From: Pseudomonadota bacterium
GTDB taxonomy: Bacteria > Desulfobacterota > Anaeroferrophillalia > Anaeroferrophillales > Tharpellaceae
Direction of reading: 5' to 3'
NCBI GenBank assembly: GCA_015486505.1
Contig: WFRP01000300.1
Coordinates: 1-7,713, forward strand
DNA: 7,713 bases
In this document: one piece after another, positions 1 through 4,805 of the stretch
How the letters are laid out: each line of letters begins with the position of its first letter
How positions within the stretch are numbered: the stretch's first letter is position 1
The notes under the pieces: generated by a model
What the model saw: only the letters and a program-made list of their open reading frames with translations
Databases searched by the model: none
What the model was told of the DNA's origin: nothing
Made by a program: the position numbers and the translations under genes

Positions 1-217
1 GTTCTGATAAGAGTACTTATTTGCGGGCCGCAAGGCCCTGTTTGGGTTGCGGGATTTATTCCCGCATTAGTGCCTTACAGGCTATTTTCTGCACCAAAAA
101 ACAAGATTTAATAATCAGAAAATGTTCTGATAAGAGTACTTATTTGCGACCAGCGGATTGCCCCTGGGGTGCGGGCCACAAAACCCTGTTTGGGTTGCGG
201 TATCTGTTTCCGCATCA
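1..217 (+). repeat. Tandem intergenic repeat, about 123-nt unit
   Basis: The 25-nt block beginning GTTCTGATAAGAGTACTT occurs at 1-25 and again, identical, at 124-148, giving a unit of about 123 nt. The second unit is diverged but keeps the landmarks: a CCCTGTTTGGGTTGCGG stretch followed by a small hairpin ending in CCGCATYAGT (44-71 in unit one, about 187-217 in unit two). The first unit carries a GCGGG/CCCGC stem at 49-65. The window starts inside the array, so it may extend to the left. A 76-nt portion (73-148) recurs inverted at 6778-6853. No transposase is visible, so this is best called a MITE-like or satellite-like dispersed repeat of unknown family. Short open frames across both copies share the same peptide, which reflects repeated DNA and not coding. 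Confidence 0.8.
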
Positions 218-348
218 GTAACTATTCAGCCGAATCCGGGGTCGGGCGCAACTTTTTTCCGATTATAATACCCCTCTGCAAAAGTTGCAACGCAAATTCA
301 TTATTTTCATTTTTTGGTAACTATTCAGCCGAATCCGGGGTCGGGCGC
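218..348 (+). repeat. Pair of 32-nt direct repeats (218-249, 317-348)
   Basis: An identical 32-nt sequence beginning GTAACTATTCAGCCGAATCC occurs at 218-249 and 317-348, offset by 99 nt. The spacer carries a 9-nt inverted repeat, GCAACTTTT at 248-256 with AAAAGTTGC at 280-288. The first 14 nt, GTAACTATTCAGCC, recur in both orientations at 544-578. The pattern suggests termini of a small mobile or non-autonomous element, but no transposase is present and I cannot name a family. Confidence 0.75.
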
Positions 349-807
349 GGTTTTTCTCCGCTCGGCGTTAAGATTTCTGTTTTTCCTTACGCTCGCTGCG
401 CCCGCCTTGCAAAACTCGCTACGCTCAAACAGTTGCAATGCTGATGGGCTCCAGCTCGCTTCCGAAAAACAACGAAATCGTTTCCGCAACCGCTTACGAA
501 AAACCACCCCCGCCCCCTCCAGTAAGTGGGGGGGGTAAAATTTGGCTGAATAGTTACATTTTTTGTAACTATTCAGCCGCCGTGGCCGCCGTGTCGCGGG
601 GTTTCGAGGGTGCCTTGCGGGTTGGCGGCGGCCGTTGTGAAAGCCGAAAGGGGCCTGGTAGTCGGAGATGCTCAAGTGTCGGACTCAGTAAGACGGGTAA
701 AAAGCGAATAATCGCCCGGTGATTTTGGGGATAGCCGGCAAACCCGTGATCCTAACAGTAAACGAGTTGCTTGACAATCGAATTTTTATAAGATTTAAAA
801 CAAGCAA
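349..807. other. Gene-free, compositionally mixed stretch
   Basis: Apart from the hairpin at 544-578, I find no gene here. The longest frames (minus 325-675, plus 438-722) have low-complexity or repeat-derived translations and no usable ribosome binding site. The sequence contains CTCGCTGCGC/CTCGCTACGC-type direct motifs around 390-425 and long C and G runs at about 504-535 that can fold on each other. Positions 580-720 are GC-rich and could be decayed coding DNA, but I cannot recognise a family. Confidence 0.5.
544..578. repeat. Perfect 14-bp inverted repeat built from the GTAACTATTCAGCC motif
   Basis: GGCTGAATAGTTAC (544-557) and GTAACTATTCAGCC (565-578) are perfect reverse complements separated by a 7-nt ATTTTTT loop. 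The right arm is the same 14-mer that opens the 32-nt direct repeats at 218 and 317. Two motif copies placed head to head like this could be a junction between adjacent element copies or a hairpin substrate for a single-strand transposase. It could also act as a transcription terminator, but nothing upstream on either strand is clearly a gene. Confidence 0.7.
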
Positions 808-836
808 GCCCCGTGGCAGAATATCTGCCGCAGGGC
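808..836 (-). terminator. Probable hsp20 transcription terminator
   Basis: Read on the minus strand, about 54 nt past the hsp20 stop codon, a hairpin forms from GGCAGA/TCTGCC (824-829 with 815-820) plus an outer GCCC/GGGC pairing (833-836 with 808-811). The minus strand then continues TTGCTTGTTTTAAATC, a loosely T-rich tail. The position after the gene and the stem strength support a terminator; the imperfect T-tract keeps confidence moderate. Confidence 0.5.
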
Positions 837-889
837 CCGCGTTGATTTTTCCAGCTTTTCAGCCTTTCACTCTTCTTGTCTTTTCGGTT

Positions 890-1327
890 TTACTTGATTT
901 TTACCTCAATCTGTTTCGGTTTGGCCTCTTCGGCCTTGGGGATTGTGAGATTGAGGGTTCCGTTTTTGTAGACGGCTTCAATTTTATCGGCCTGGATGGT
1001 CTGCGGCAACGTAAAACTGCGGATGAAGGAGCCGTAGGAACATTCTACCCGATGGTGTTTTTTATCTTCAGTTTCAGATTTCTTTTCCCCGCGGATAGTG
1101 AGGATGGAATTTTCAAAATTGACGCTGACATCTTCTTTCTCAACTCCGGGCAGTTCGACTTTGACGATAAAAGCCTCTTTGGTTTCACTGATGTCAACCT
1201 GCGGCATCCAGTCGCCGACCTCAAAGGCCTGATCGTCGGTTTTTGCCAATGTTTTCCTCGCAGTTCTCCCATATCTATCCAGCAATGCTTCCATTTCACG
1301 GAACGGATCCCAAACGGCTAAGCTCAT
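890..1327 (-). CDS. Small heat-shock protein, Hsp20/alpha-crystallin family
   Basis: This 145-aa protein is an ATP-independent cytoplasmic holdase chaperone that binds unfolding proteins as large oligomers. A short N-terminal arm (MSLAVWDPFREMEALLDRYG) precedes an alpha-crystallin domain at about residues 39-133. Family landmarks are visible: VELPGV at 58, ILTIRGEKK at 75, YGSFIRSFTLP at 98, and the hallmark NGTLNLTIPKAE at 122. The C-terminal tail QIEVKIK carries the I-x-V/I anchor that docks on neighbouring subunits. Length is normal for bacterial Hsp20. The start is well supported: AGGAGG lies 6 nt before the ATG. It is transcribed alone from its own promoter region (1464-1490) and has a roughly 130-nt leader with possible ribosome-site sequestration. 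Family assignment is secure. Confidence 0.95.
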   Translation of the reverse strand: MSLAVWDPFREMEALLDRYGRTARKTLAKTDDQAFEVGDWMPQVDISETKEAFIVKVELPGVEKEDVSVNFENSILTIRGEKKSETEDKKHHRVECSYGSFIRSFTLPQTIQADKIEAVYKNGTLNLTIPKAEEAKPKQIEVKIK

Positions 1328-1333
1328 AATGCA

Positions 1334-1451
1334 CCTCCTGTTTTTCCAAAGAAGTTAATTGATGAAGTTAACAGATTAATTTTTTTACCGATCCGAACAA
1401 ATTCGCGAATTGATTCGAAAAATCTCATTTTCAGGAGGGGGTTCGCCCTCC
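1334..1451 (-). promoter_or_regulatory. hsp20 leader with possible anti-Shine-Dalgarno pairing
   Basis: In the hsp20 transcript an upstream CCUCCUG (complement of 1432-1438) is perfectly complementary to CAGGAGG containing the ribosome binding site (complement of 1334-1340). The same upstream bases can instead pair locally, GGAGGG with CCCUCC (1446-1451 with 1434-1439). The two pairings exclude each other, as would be expected of an RNA thermometer or a similar switch. No canonical ROSE or FourU motif was recognised. The role is inferred from complementarity only. Confidence 0.3.
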
Positions 1452-1463
1452 ATTTGCAGTGAA

Positions 1464-1491
1464 ATTATGGAATGATACTGGAAATGTCAAG
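1464..1491 (-). promoter_or_regulatory. Candidate hsp20 promoter
   Basis: On the minus strand TTGACA (1485-1490) is followed after 15 nt by CATAAT (1464-1469), a near-consensus sigma-70 pair with a short spacer. The same stretch also reads CTTGACA, 12 nt, TTCCATAA. This resembles the sigma-32 elements CTTGAAA and CCCCATNT, which would suit a heat-shock gene. The predicted leader is about 130 nt. The -35 element abuts the hairpin at 1491-1528. Confidence 0.5.
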
Positions 1492-1528
1492 GGGGCGCAA
1501 AAAAAAATTTTAGATTTTTTGCGCCCCC
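1491..1528 (-). terminator. Perfect 14-bp hairpin ending the minus-strand operon
   Basis: GGGGGCGCAAAAAA (1491-1504) and TTTTTTGCGCCCCC (1515-1528) are perfect reverse complements around a 10-nt loop. The hairpin lies 45 nt past the porin stop codon and just before the hsp20 promoter, where a terminator is expected. It is atypical: the T-tract lies inside the stem, and only TT follows it before the -35 element. It could insulate hsp20 or stabilise the operon's 3' end. Confidence 0.6.
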
Positions 1529-1572
1529 GGATAAATCAGTTTCTCAGGCGAAAACGATGGCGTCGGGAAAGG

Positions 1573-2823
1573 TTAAAATTCCAGAGATAACTGCATCGTA
1601 ACCGAGTCGGCATTGTCGCCGCTGCCGCCGTCGCCCTTATCGTAGTCTTTGTCGTGGGCGTATTCCAAGGCCAGGGAGAGGCCGTCAACCAGACCAACGC
1701 CGCAGCTGCCGAGATAGCGTTCCTCGGGCAGCTCCAGGGCCAAAGCTTCGTCAGTGCCCTGGTAGGCAAGCGCGAAAACCGTTTCATGGTCGGCAATTTG
1801 AAAGGTGTAACCTAATTCAATATTCCAGGCTTTGGGTTCGGCCCCGTCGCCTTTGAACTCAAGTTCGGAAACCTTAAAATCATCAAGAGCGCCCAAGTAT
1901 TCACCGATCAGCCGCAGTCCCTGCCAGGATAAAATCGCGTGCCCGGTAATCCCGTCAACATAATCGTCAATCTCACTCGGGAGAATATCCTTCAAGGTGT
2001 CGGAATCGGCCAGGCTGTTAATCCAGCCTAAGCCGACATCAATGCCGAAAGTATCATTTTCAAAAACATAGCCGGCGTCAGCCCCGAAGCATTTAATCTC
2101 GTCATCATCGCCGCTCTCATTGATGTCGCCGTTGAAGGCGTAGGTGCCGATGTGGAGACCGTTATACTCGGCTCCGACCACGATTGCGCTTTCCCGAGTT
2201 TCGCCAAGTTCCAGGGTCAGCGGATCGGAGATCATATTACTCTCAAAATTCCCGAACGGGACATAGAGTTTACCTACCTGACAAAAAAGCGGGAACTTGT
2301 CGGTGTTGCCGAGAAAGATGTAAGCCTCATCAATATCAACCGGCTCGGTCTCATCCTCTTCCCAGAGAAACATAATGTGGGATTTTACATATTCATGGAG
2401 ATTGACATCGATATCCAGTTCCGCGGTGGCCAGAGTGATGTCGCTGGAATCATTGTCATCATAATCTTTGGAGTAGTTGACTTCGGCTTCAACCAAACCG
2501 CTTAACTGGACCCGGTTGTTGAGGAAGTTCAACCCTTCACCAAGGGCGCCGGGCTCATTTGCGGCGGCGGCCTCGGTTTTTTCAACTTGTTCCTGGAGAG
2601 GAGTACGTTCGCGCTGGAAATCCCGCCGGCTGCCGTTTAAAAGATCTTCATTGGCTTTGATAATCTGTTTCTGGCTGGCAAGCTGGGCCTGCAGCTCTTT
2701 CAGCTGCCGGGCAAGTTCCTGAACCTGTTGTTCCAGAGCTTTAGTGTCGGCGGCAAAAGCTGCCGCCGGTAGCAAAAAGCTGAAAATTGTAAAAATAATC
2801 AGCAGGTTTCGGGTGAATTTCAT
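1573..2823 (-). CDS. Outer-membrane porin with N-terminal coiled coil, LbtU-like
   Basis: The 416-aa product starts MKFTRNLLIIFTIFSFLLPA with an AFA-A signal-peptidase site near residue 24, so it is exported. Residues about 28-85 form a Gln/Leu/Lys-rich coiled coil (LEQQVQELARQLKELQAQLA). From about residue 98 the pattern of alternating hydrophobic strands, aromatic girdles and acidic loops is that of a beta-barrel, and the protein ends in LSLEF with the C-terminal phenylalanine recognised by the barrel assembly machinery. This architecture matches the LbtU-type siderophore porins, named for the Legionella legiobactin receptor; substrate here is unknown. The start at 2823 has AAGGAGG 6 nt upstream; an in-frame ATG at 2922 lies inside cbiK and lacks a signal peptide. 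The gene follows the periplasmic chelatase by 28 nt, so it belongs to the riboswitch-controlled operon and may admit a metal or tetrapyrrole. Confidence 0.8.
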   Translation of the reverse strand: MKFTRNLLIIFTIFSFLLPAAAFAADTKALEQQVQELARQLKELQAQLASQKQIIKANEDLLNGSRRDFQRERTPLQEQVEKTEAAAANEPGALGEGLNFLNNRVQLSGLVEAEVNYSKDYDDNDSSDITLATAELDIDVNLHEYVKSHIMFLWEEDETEPVDIDEAYIFLGNTDKFPLFCQVGKLYVPFGNFESNMISDPLTLELGETRESAIVVGAEYNGLHIGTYAFNGDINESGDDDEIKCFGADAGYVFENDTFGIDVGLGWINSLADSDTLKDILPSEIDDYVDGITGHAILSWQGLRLIGEYLGALDDFKVSELEFKGDGAEPKAWNIELGYTFQIADHETVFALAYQGTDEALALELPEERYLGSCGVGLVDGLSLALEYAHDKDYDKGDGGSGDNADSVTMQLSLEF

Positions 2824-2851
2824 CTGTTCCTCCTTGTTTGATCTACTATGG

Positions 2852-3844
2852 TTAGAGTTTGATGTCGTTGTCTTTGGCGGCATCCTTGATATGGTTGATA
2901 TAGATGTCGGCGATTTTGTCATTCTCGCCCAATCCTTTCGTAACGGTAATTACCTTGATACCTTTACTTTTTAAGACCATTTTCCAGGAATCATCATCGT
3001 CGCCGGCCATATCGTTGTTGGCGTGGTCACCGGCAACAATCATCAAAGGCTTCAGCATGACTTTTTTGGTTTTGGTGTGCAGTAAAGTTGCAACGACATT
3101 GTCCAGTGCCGGGTAGCCCTCGACGGTGCCGACCAGAATGTTGGTTTTGGGGTACATTTTCTGCAGGGTCTGCTGAAATTCGGCATAGATACCGGTGCTG
3201 TAATACTCATTGCCGTGACCCATGTAGACCAGGGTTGCACCGTTTTTATCAGCCTGGGCAACATCCGCGGCCAGAGCTTTGGCGGCGGGGATCAGATCTT
3301 TATGGTAGTCATATTCGATTCCGTATTTGCCGAGCAGCGGCCGGCCGATAACCAGTTTGTGAAAAGGGCTGAATTTGGCTTTGATCGTTTTGATGGCGGC
3401 AAGCTGGGTGATGTATGAGTTCAAATCAGCGAACTCTTCACCGGCGTAAATATGAGTCGGCTGGACGATGATAACATTATAACCCTCATCCTGGAGGTCG
3501 GCGATGGTGGCCAGCGGGCCTTTGACGTAGAGGATGTCCTGCGGGATGTCAGGGTTCTCGGCGAGAAATTTCTGGTCATTCTGCCGTTTATGCCAGATCT
3601 TGCGGATGATATTAGAGGTAAAAGCCATTTTGACTTCGGTTTCCGGGAAGGCTTTCCGTACCTGATTGCGAATATTGGTGATTGCGACCAGGGCGCTGGG
3701 ATAGCTGGTGCCGAAGCCGGCGAGAACGATGGCTTTTTTGACCGGCCTGGTTTTGGCCGCGGCCGCGGGTGCCGACAGGGTCAGAGATAAAACAGCGACG
3801 ATAAAAAGCAGTCTTAAAGATTTCATTTGCGGTACTCTTTTCAT
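2852..3844 (-). CDS. cbiK: Periplasmic sirohydrochlorin cobaltochelatase (CbiK-P type)
   Basis: This 330-aa class II chelatase is expected to insert Co2+ (or Fe2+) into sirohydrochlorin or a related tetrapyrrole. An N-terminal hydrophobic segment (LRLLFIVAVLSLTLSAPAAAA, residues 10-30) is a signal peptide, so it acts outside the cytoplasm, unlike the CbiK of cobalamin synthesis and like the periplasmic CbiK described in Desulfovibrio vulgaris. Landmarks are GFGTSYP at 43, PTHIYAGEEF at 129, MGHGNEYY at 208, VEGYP at 241 and GDHANNDMAGDDDDSW at 272. By spacing with the known enzyme, His210, Glu242 and His274 are the likely metal ligands. The gene has two in-frame starts, 3844 (MKRVPQ) and 3826 (MKSLRL), created by an 18-bp tandem duplication. 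3844 has the better AAGGAG site; 3826 gives a cleaner signal peptide. It lies 63 nt after the 99-aa gene and 28 nt before the porin. Confidence 0.9.
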   Translation of the reverse strand: MKRVPQMKSLRLLFIVAVLSLTLSAPAAAAKTRPVKKAIVLAGFGTSYPSALVAITNIRNQVRKAFPETEVKMAFTSNIIRKIWHKRQNDQKFLAENPDIPQDILYVKGPLATIADLQDEGYNVIIVQPTHIYAGEEFADLNSYITQLAAIKTIKAKFSPFHKLVIGRPLLGKYGIEYDYHKDLIPAAKALAADVAQADKNGATLVYMGHGNEYYSTGIYAEFQQTLQKMYPKTNILVGTVEGYPALDNVVATLLHTKTKKVMLKPLMIVAGDHANNDMAGDDDDSWKMVLKSKGIKVITVTKGLGENDKIADIYINHIKDAAKDNDIKL

Positions 3845-3862
3845 TTGCGGTACTCCTTAAGT
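3827..3862 (-). repeat. 18-bp tandem duplication of the cbiK ribosome site and start codon
   Basis: On the minus strand AAGGAGTACCGCAAATGA is followed directly by AAAGAGTACCGCAAATGA, identical except for one base in the Shine-Dalgarno core. Each copy carries its own ribosome site, spacer and ATG, and 18 nt keeps the frame. The duplication adds MKRVPQ before the ancestral start, which is probably the inner one because the signal peptide begins there. Confidence 0.85.
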
Positions 3863-3878
3863 ATTGTGTAAAAGGTTG

Positions 3879-3895
3879 GCTGAAGTTAGTTCAGC
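3879..3895 (-). other. Small hairpin between the 99-aa gene and cbiK
   Basis: GCTGAA and TTCAGC (3879-3884, 3890-3895) form a 6-bp stem with a 5-nt loop in the 63-nt gap between the two genes. On the minus strand it is followed by CAACCTTTTAC, too weak a T-tract for a firm terminator. It might tune expression or mRNA processing within the operon. Confidence 0.3.
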
Positions 3896-3907
3896 TGTTT
3901 TTAAGTT

Positions 3908-4207
3908 TTAGTTCAATTCCTGCTCGGAGCAGAGTTTACTGATGTCGGTAAACGCATCCAGACTCATTGACTGATCCAGGAAAACGTAGTCTCCGGACTC
4001 TTCACTGAACTGAACCGAAAGGCAGTTGACCGAAGAGACATTTAGCTCCTGTAACTCCTGATAAGCCTGGCCGATACCGGGCAGCGGCCGGTTGCCGCTG
4101 AAACGATATTCAAAAAGATCAAGGTTGTTTTTCCTGACCAGAGAACGCAGAGCTGATTCGTCCTGGGCCGCTTTGCCGACAACGTGAATGATGTAGCCTT
4201 CTTTCAT
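3908..4207 (-). CDS. Unknown 99-aa protein, first gene of the riboswitch operon
   Basis: I do not recognise this protein. It begins MKEGYIIHVVGKAAQDESAL, has no signal peptide or membrane segment, and looks like a small soluble alpha/beta protein: a beta strand (YIIHVVG), a charged helix (residues about 14-27), a central SGNRPLPGIGQAYQELQEL segment, then alternating strands around VNCLSVQFSEESGDYVFLD. It is acidic, with two cysteines (one in VNCLS, one in KLCSE). The start is firm: AAGGAGG lies 4 nt before the ATG. It sits between the cobalamin riboswitch and the periplasmic chelatase gene, so cobalamin status should control it. A regulatory, metal-carrying or tetrapyrrole-binding role is possible, but nothing in the sequence proves one. 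Confidence 0.8.
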   Translation of the reverse strand: MKEGYIIHVVGKAAQDESALRSLVRKNNLDLFEYRFSGNRPLPGIGQAYQELQELNVSSVNCLSVQFSEESGDYVFLDQSMSLDAFTDISKLCSEQELN

Positions 4208-4229
4208 GATTCCTCCTTAAGATAACTGA

Positions 4230-4272
4230 GTCGAAAATTTCGACAGTTTGCGGCGGGGATTGTCTGCCGCCG
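4230..4272 (-). promoter_or_regulatory. Leader hairpins just upstream of the first operon gene
   Basis: Between the riboswitch terminator and the ribosome site lie a GC-rich hairpin (CGGCGG 4251-4256 with CCGCCG 4267-4272) and a near-perfect palindrome GTCGAAAATTTCGAC (4230-4244), which ends 15 nt before the AAGGAGG. They may be extra folding elements of the leader. No T-tract follows either one. Confidence 0.35.
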
Positions 4273-4282
4273 ATAAAAAAGC

Positions 4283-4325
4283 AAAAAAAATCCCCGGACC
4301 AATTAACATTAAATTGATCCGAGGA
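4283..4325 (-). terminator. Intrinsic terminator of the cobalamin riboswitch
   Basis: On the minus strand TCCTCGGATCAATT (4325-4312) pairs with AATTGGTCCGGGGA (4304-4291) over 14 bp including two G-U pairs, with a 7-nt loop. It is followed directly by eight T residues (complement of 4283-4290). This is a textbook intrinsic terminator lying between the aptamer and the first gene, so it is the likely off-state of the expression platform. Confidence 0.8.
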
Positions 4326-4420
4326 ATCCCTGATTTTTCCACGAATAACAGTGAGCTTCTTACCCCTTGTCCACGGGAGTAACACTCTTGCAGCATCCGT
4401 CTTTTCTCTGACTTATGCTG

Positions 4421-4466
4421 TCGGCAAAAATTTGGTCTGCTTCAGCAGGACCAATTTTTTTGCCGA
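4421..4466 (-). promoter_or_regulatory. Long hairpin next to the riboswitch aptamer
   Basis: The stretch 4421-4440 (TCGGCAAAAATTTGGTCTGC) is almost fully complementary to 4445-4466, with small bulges and a TTCA loop, giving a stem near 20 bp. It starts within a few nt of the end of aptamer stem P1. No T-tract follows on the minus strand, so it is not a simple terminator. It may be a spacer stem or part of the expression platform that decides whether the downstream terminator forms. Confidence 0.5.
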
Positions 4467-4469
4467 TAA

Positions 4470-4640
4470 ATTTTCAGACAGGTCTTCTGACTTTCCGGCT
4501 CATTCTGCAGGTTGTGCCTTCCCATCTGTATTCTTACAGACAGTGACATTCTTACAACCTTCGTCCCCGGTTACAGCGGCGGGCCCGTCCCGGAATTGCA
4601 CCGGGTTCCCAATTAAGCTCATTTCTCGAGCATCTGAAAT
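4470..4640 (-). ncRNA. Cobalamin (adenosylcobalamin-type) riboswitch aptamer
   Basis: The minus strand reads through the conserved cobalamin aptamer core. GGGAACCCGGTGCAATTCCG is followed by GGGACGGGCCCGCCGCTGTAA-type sequence with minor variation. The B12 box then appears as GCCGGAAAGTCAGAAGACCTG (about 4479-4499). Closing stem P1 is visible as ATTTCAGA (4633-4640) with TCTGAAAAT (4470-4478). The aptamer lies just downstream of a sigma-70-like promoter and ahead of an intrinsic terminator, so cobalamin binding is expected to end transcription before the 99-aa gene, cbiK and the porin. Class assignment is confident; the preferred cobalamin form cannot be told from this reading. Confidence 0.93.
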
Positions 4641-4649
4641 CTGGTGGCT

Positions 4650-4678
4650 TTCATAATTTAATCCGCTATGTAAGTCAA
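4650..4678 (-). promoter_or_regulatory. Candidate promoter of the riboswitch operon
   Basis: On the minus strand TTGACT (4673-4678) is separated by exactly 17 nt from TATGAA (4650-4655). Transcription would begin near 4643, a few bases before riboswitch stem P1, which fits well. Confidence 0.6.
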
Positions 4679-4751
4679 TAAATTTTTTTAATGAGGTGAT
4701 TTTGAGGAAAATAATTTACGGGCCGGGCAAGGTTATGAAAACCCTATTTTA

Positions 4752-4781
4752 AAAAAAATGAAAATATGTTACACTTGAAGG
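4752..4781 (+). promoter_or_regulatory. Weak candidate promoter of the pilin gene
   Basis: TGTTACACT (about 4769-4777) looks like an extended -10 element. The -35 region about 17 nt upstream (TTTTAA in an A/T-rich stretch) is poor. It lies about 30 nt before the pilin start codon. Low confidence; the intergenic region is shared with the divergent riboswitch promoter. Confidence 0.25.
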
Positions 4782-4805
4782 TAACTTCTGCAAAAGGGGA
4801 AAAAC

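Noticed and set aside
1..217. CRISPR-like array
   Set aside because: Only two units of about 123 nt exist, the repeat is far longer than a CRISPR repeat, spacers are not unique and no cas gene is present.
21..221. 66-aa frame sharing IFCTKKQDLIIRKCSDKSTY with a frame at 6705-6887
   Set aside because: The shared peptide is explained by the duplicated 76-nt DNA repeat. Neither copy has a start signal, and the second overlaps mntA antisense to nothing conserved.
325..675. 116-aa minus-strand frame in the repeat region
   Set aside because: Its sequence comes from the 32-nt repeats and the C/G runs, has no domain and no ribosome site, and changes character at each repeat boundary.
580..780. Possible tRNA or structured RNA in the GC-rich segment
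   Set aside because: No T-loop GGTTCGA-type box, no acceptor stem and no anticodon arm could be assembled.
719..1321. 200-aa plus-strand frame opposite hsp20
   Set aside because: It is antisense to a clear Hsp20 gene, has phenylalanine-rich low-complexity translation, and lacks a ribosome site.
2823..2922. N-terminal extension of the porin to the upstream ATG
   Set aside because: The extension is Ser/Thr/Lys-rich, overlaps the end of cbiK and would bury the signal peptide. The inner ATG has a strong AAGGAGG.
3452..3790. 112-aa plus-strand frame within cbiK
   Set aside because: Antisense shadow of conserved chelatase codons; the minus-strand frame has all family motifs.
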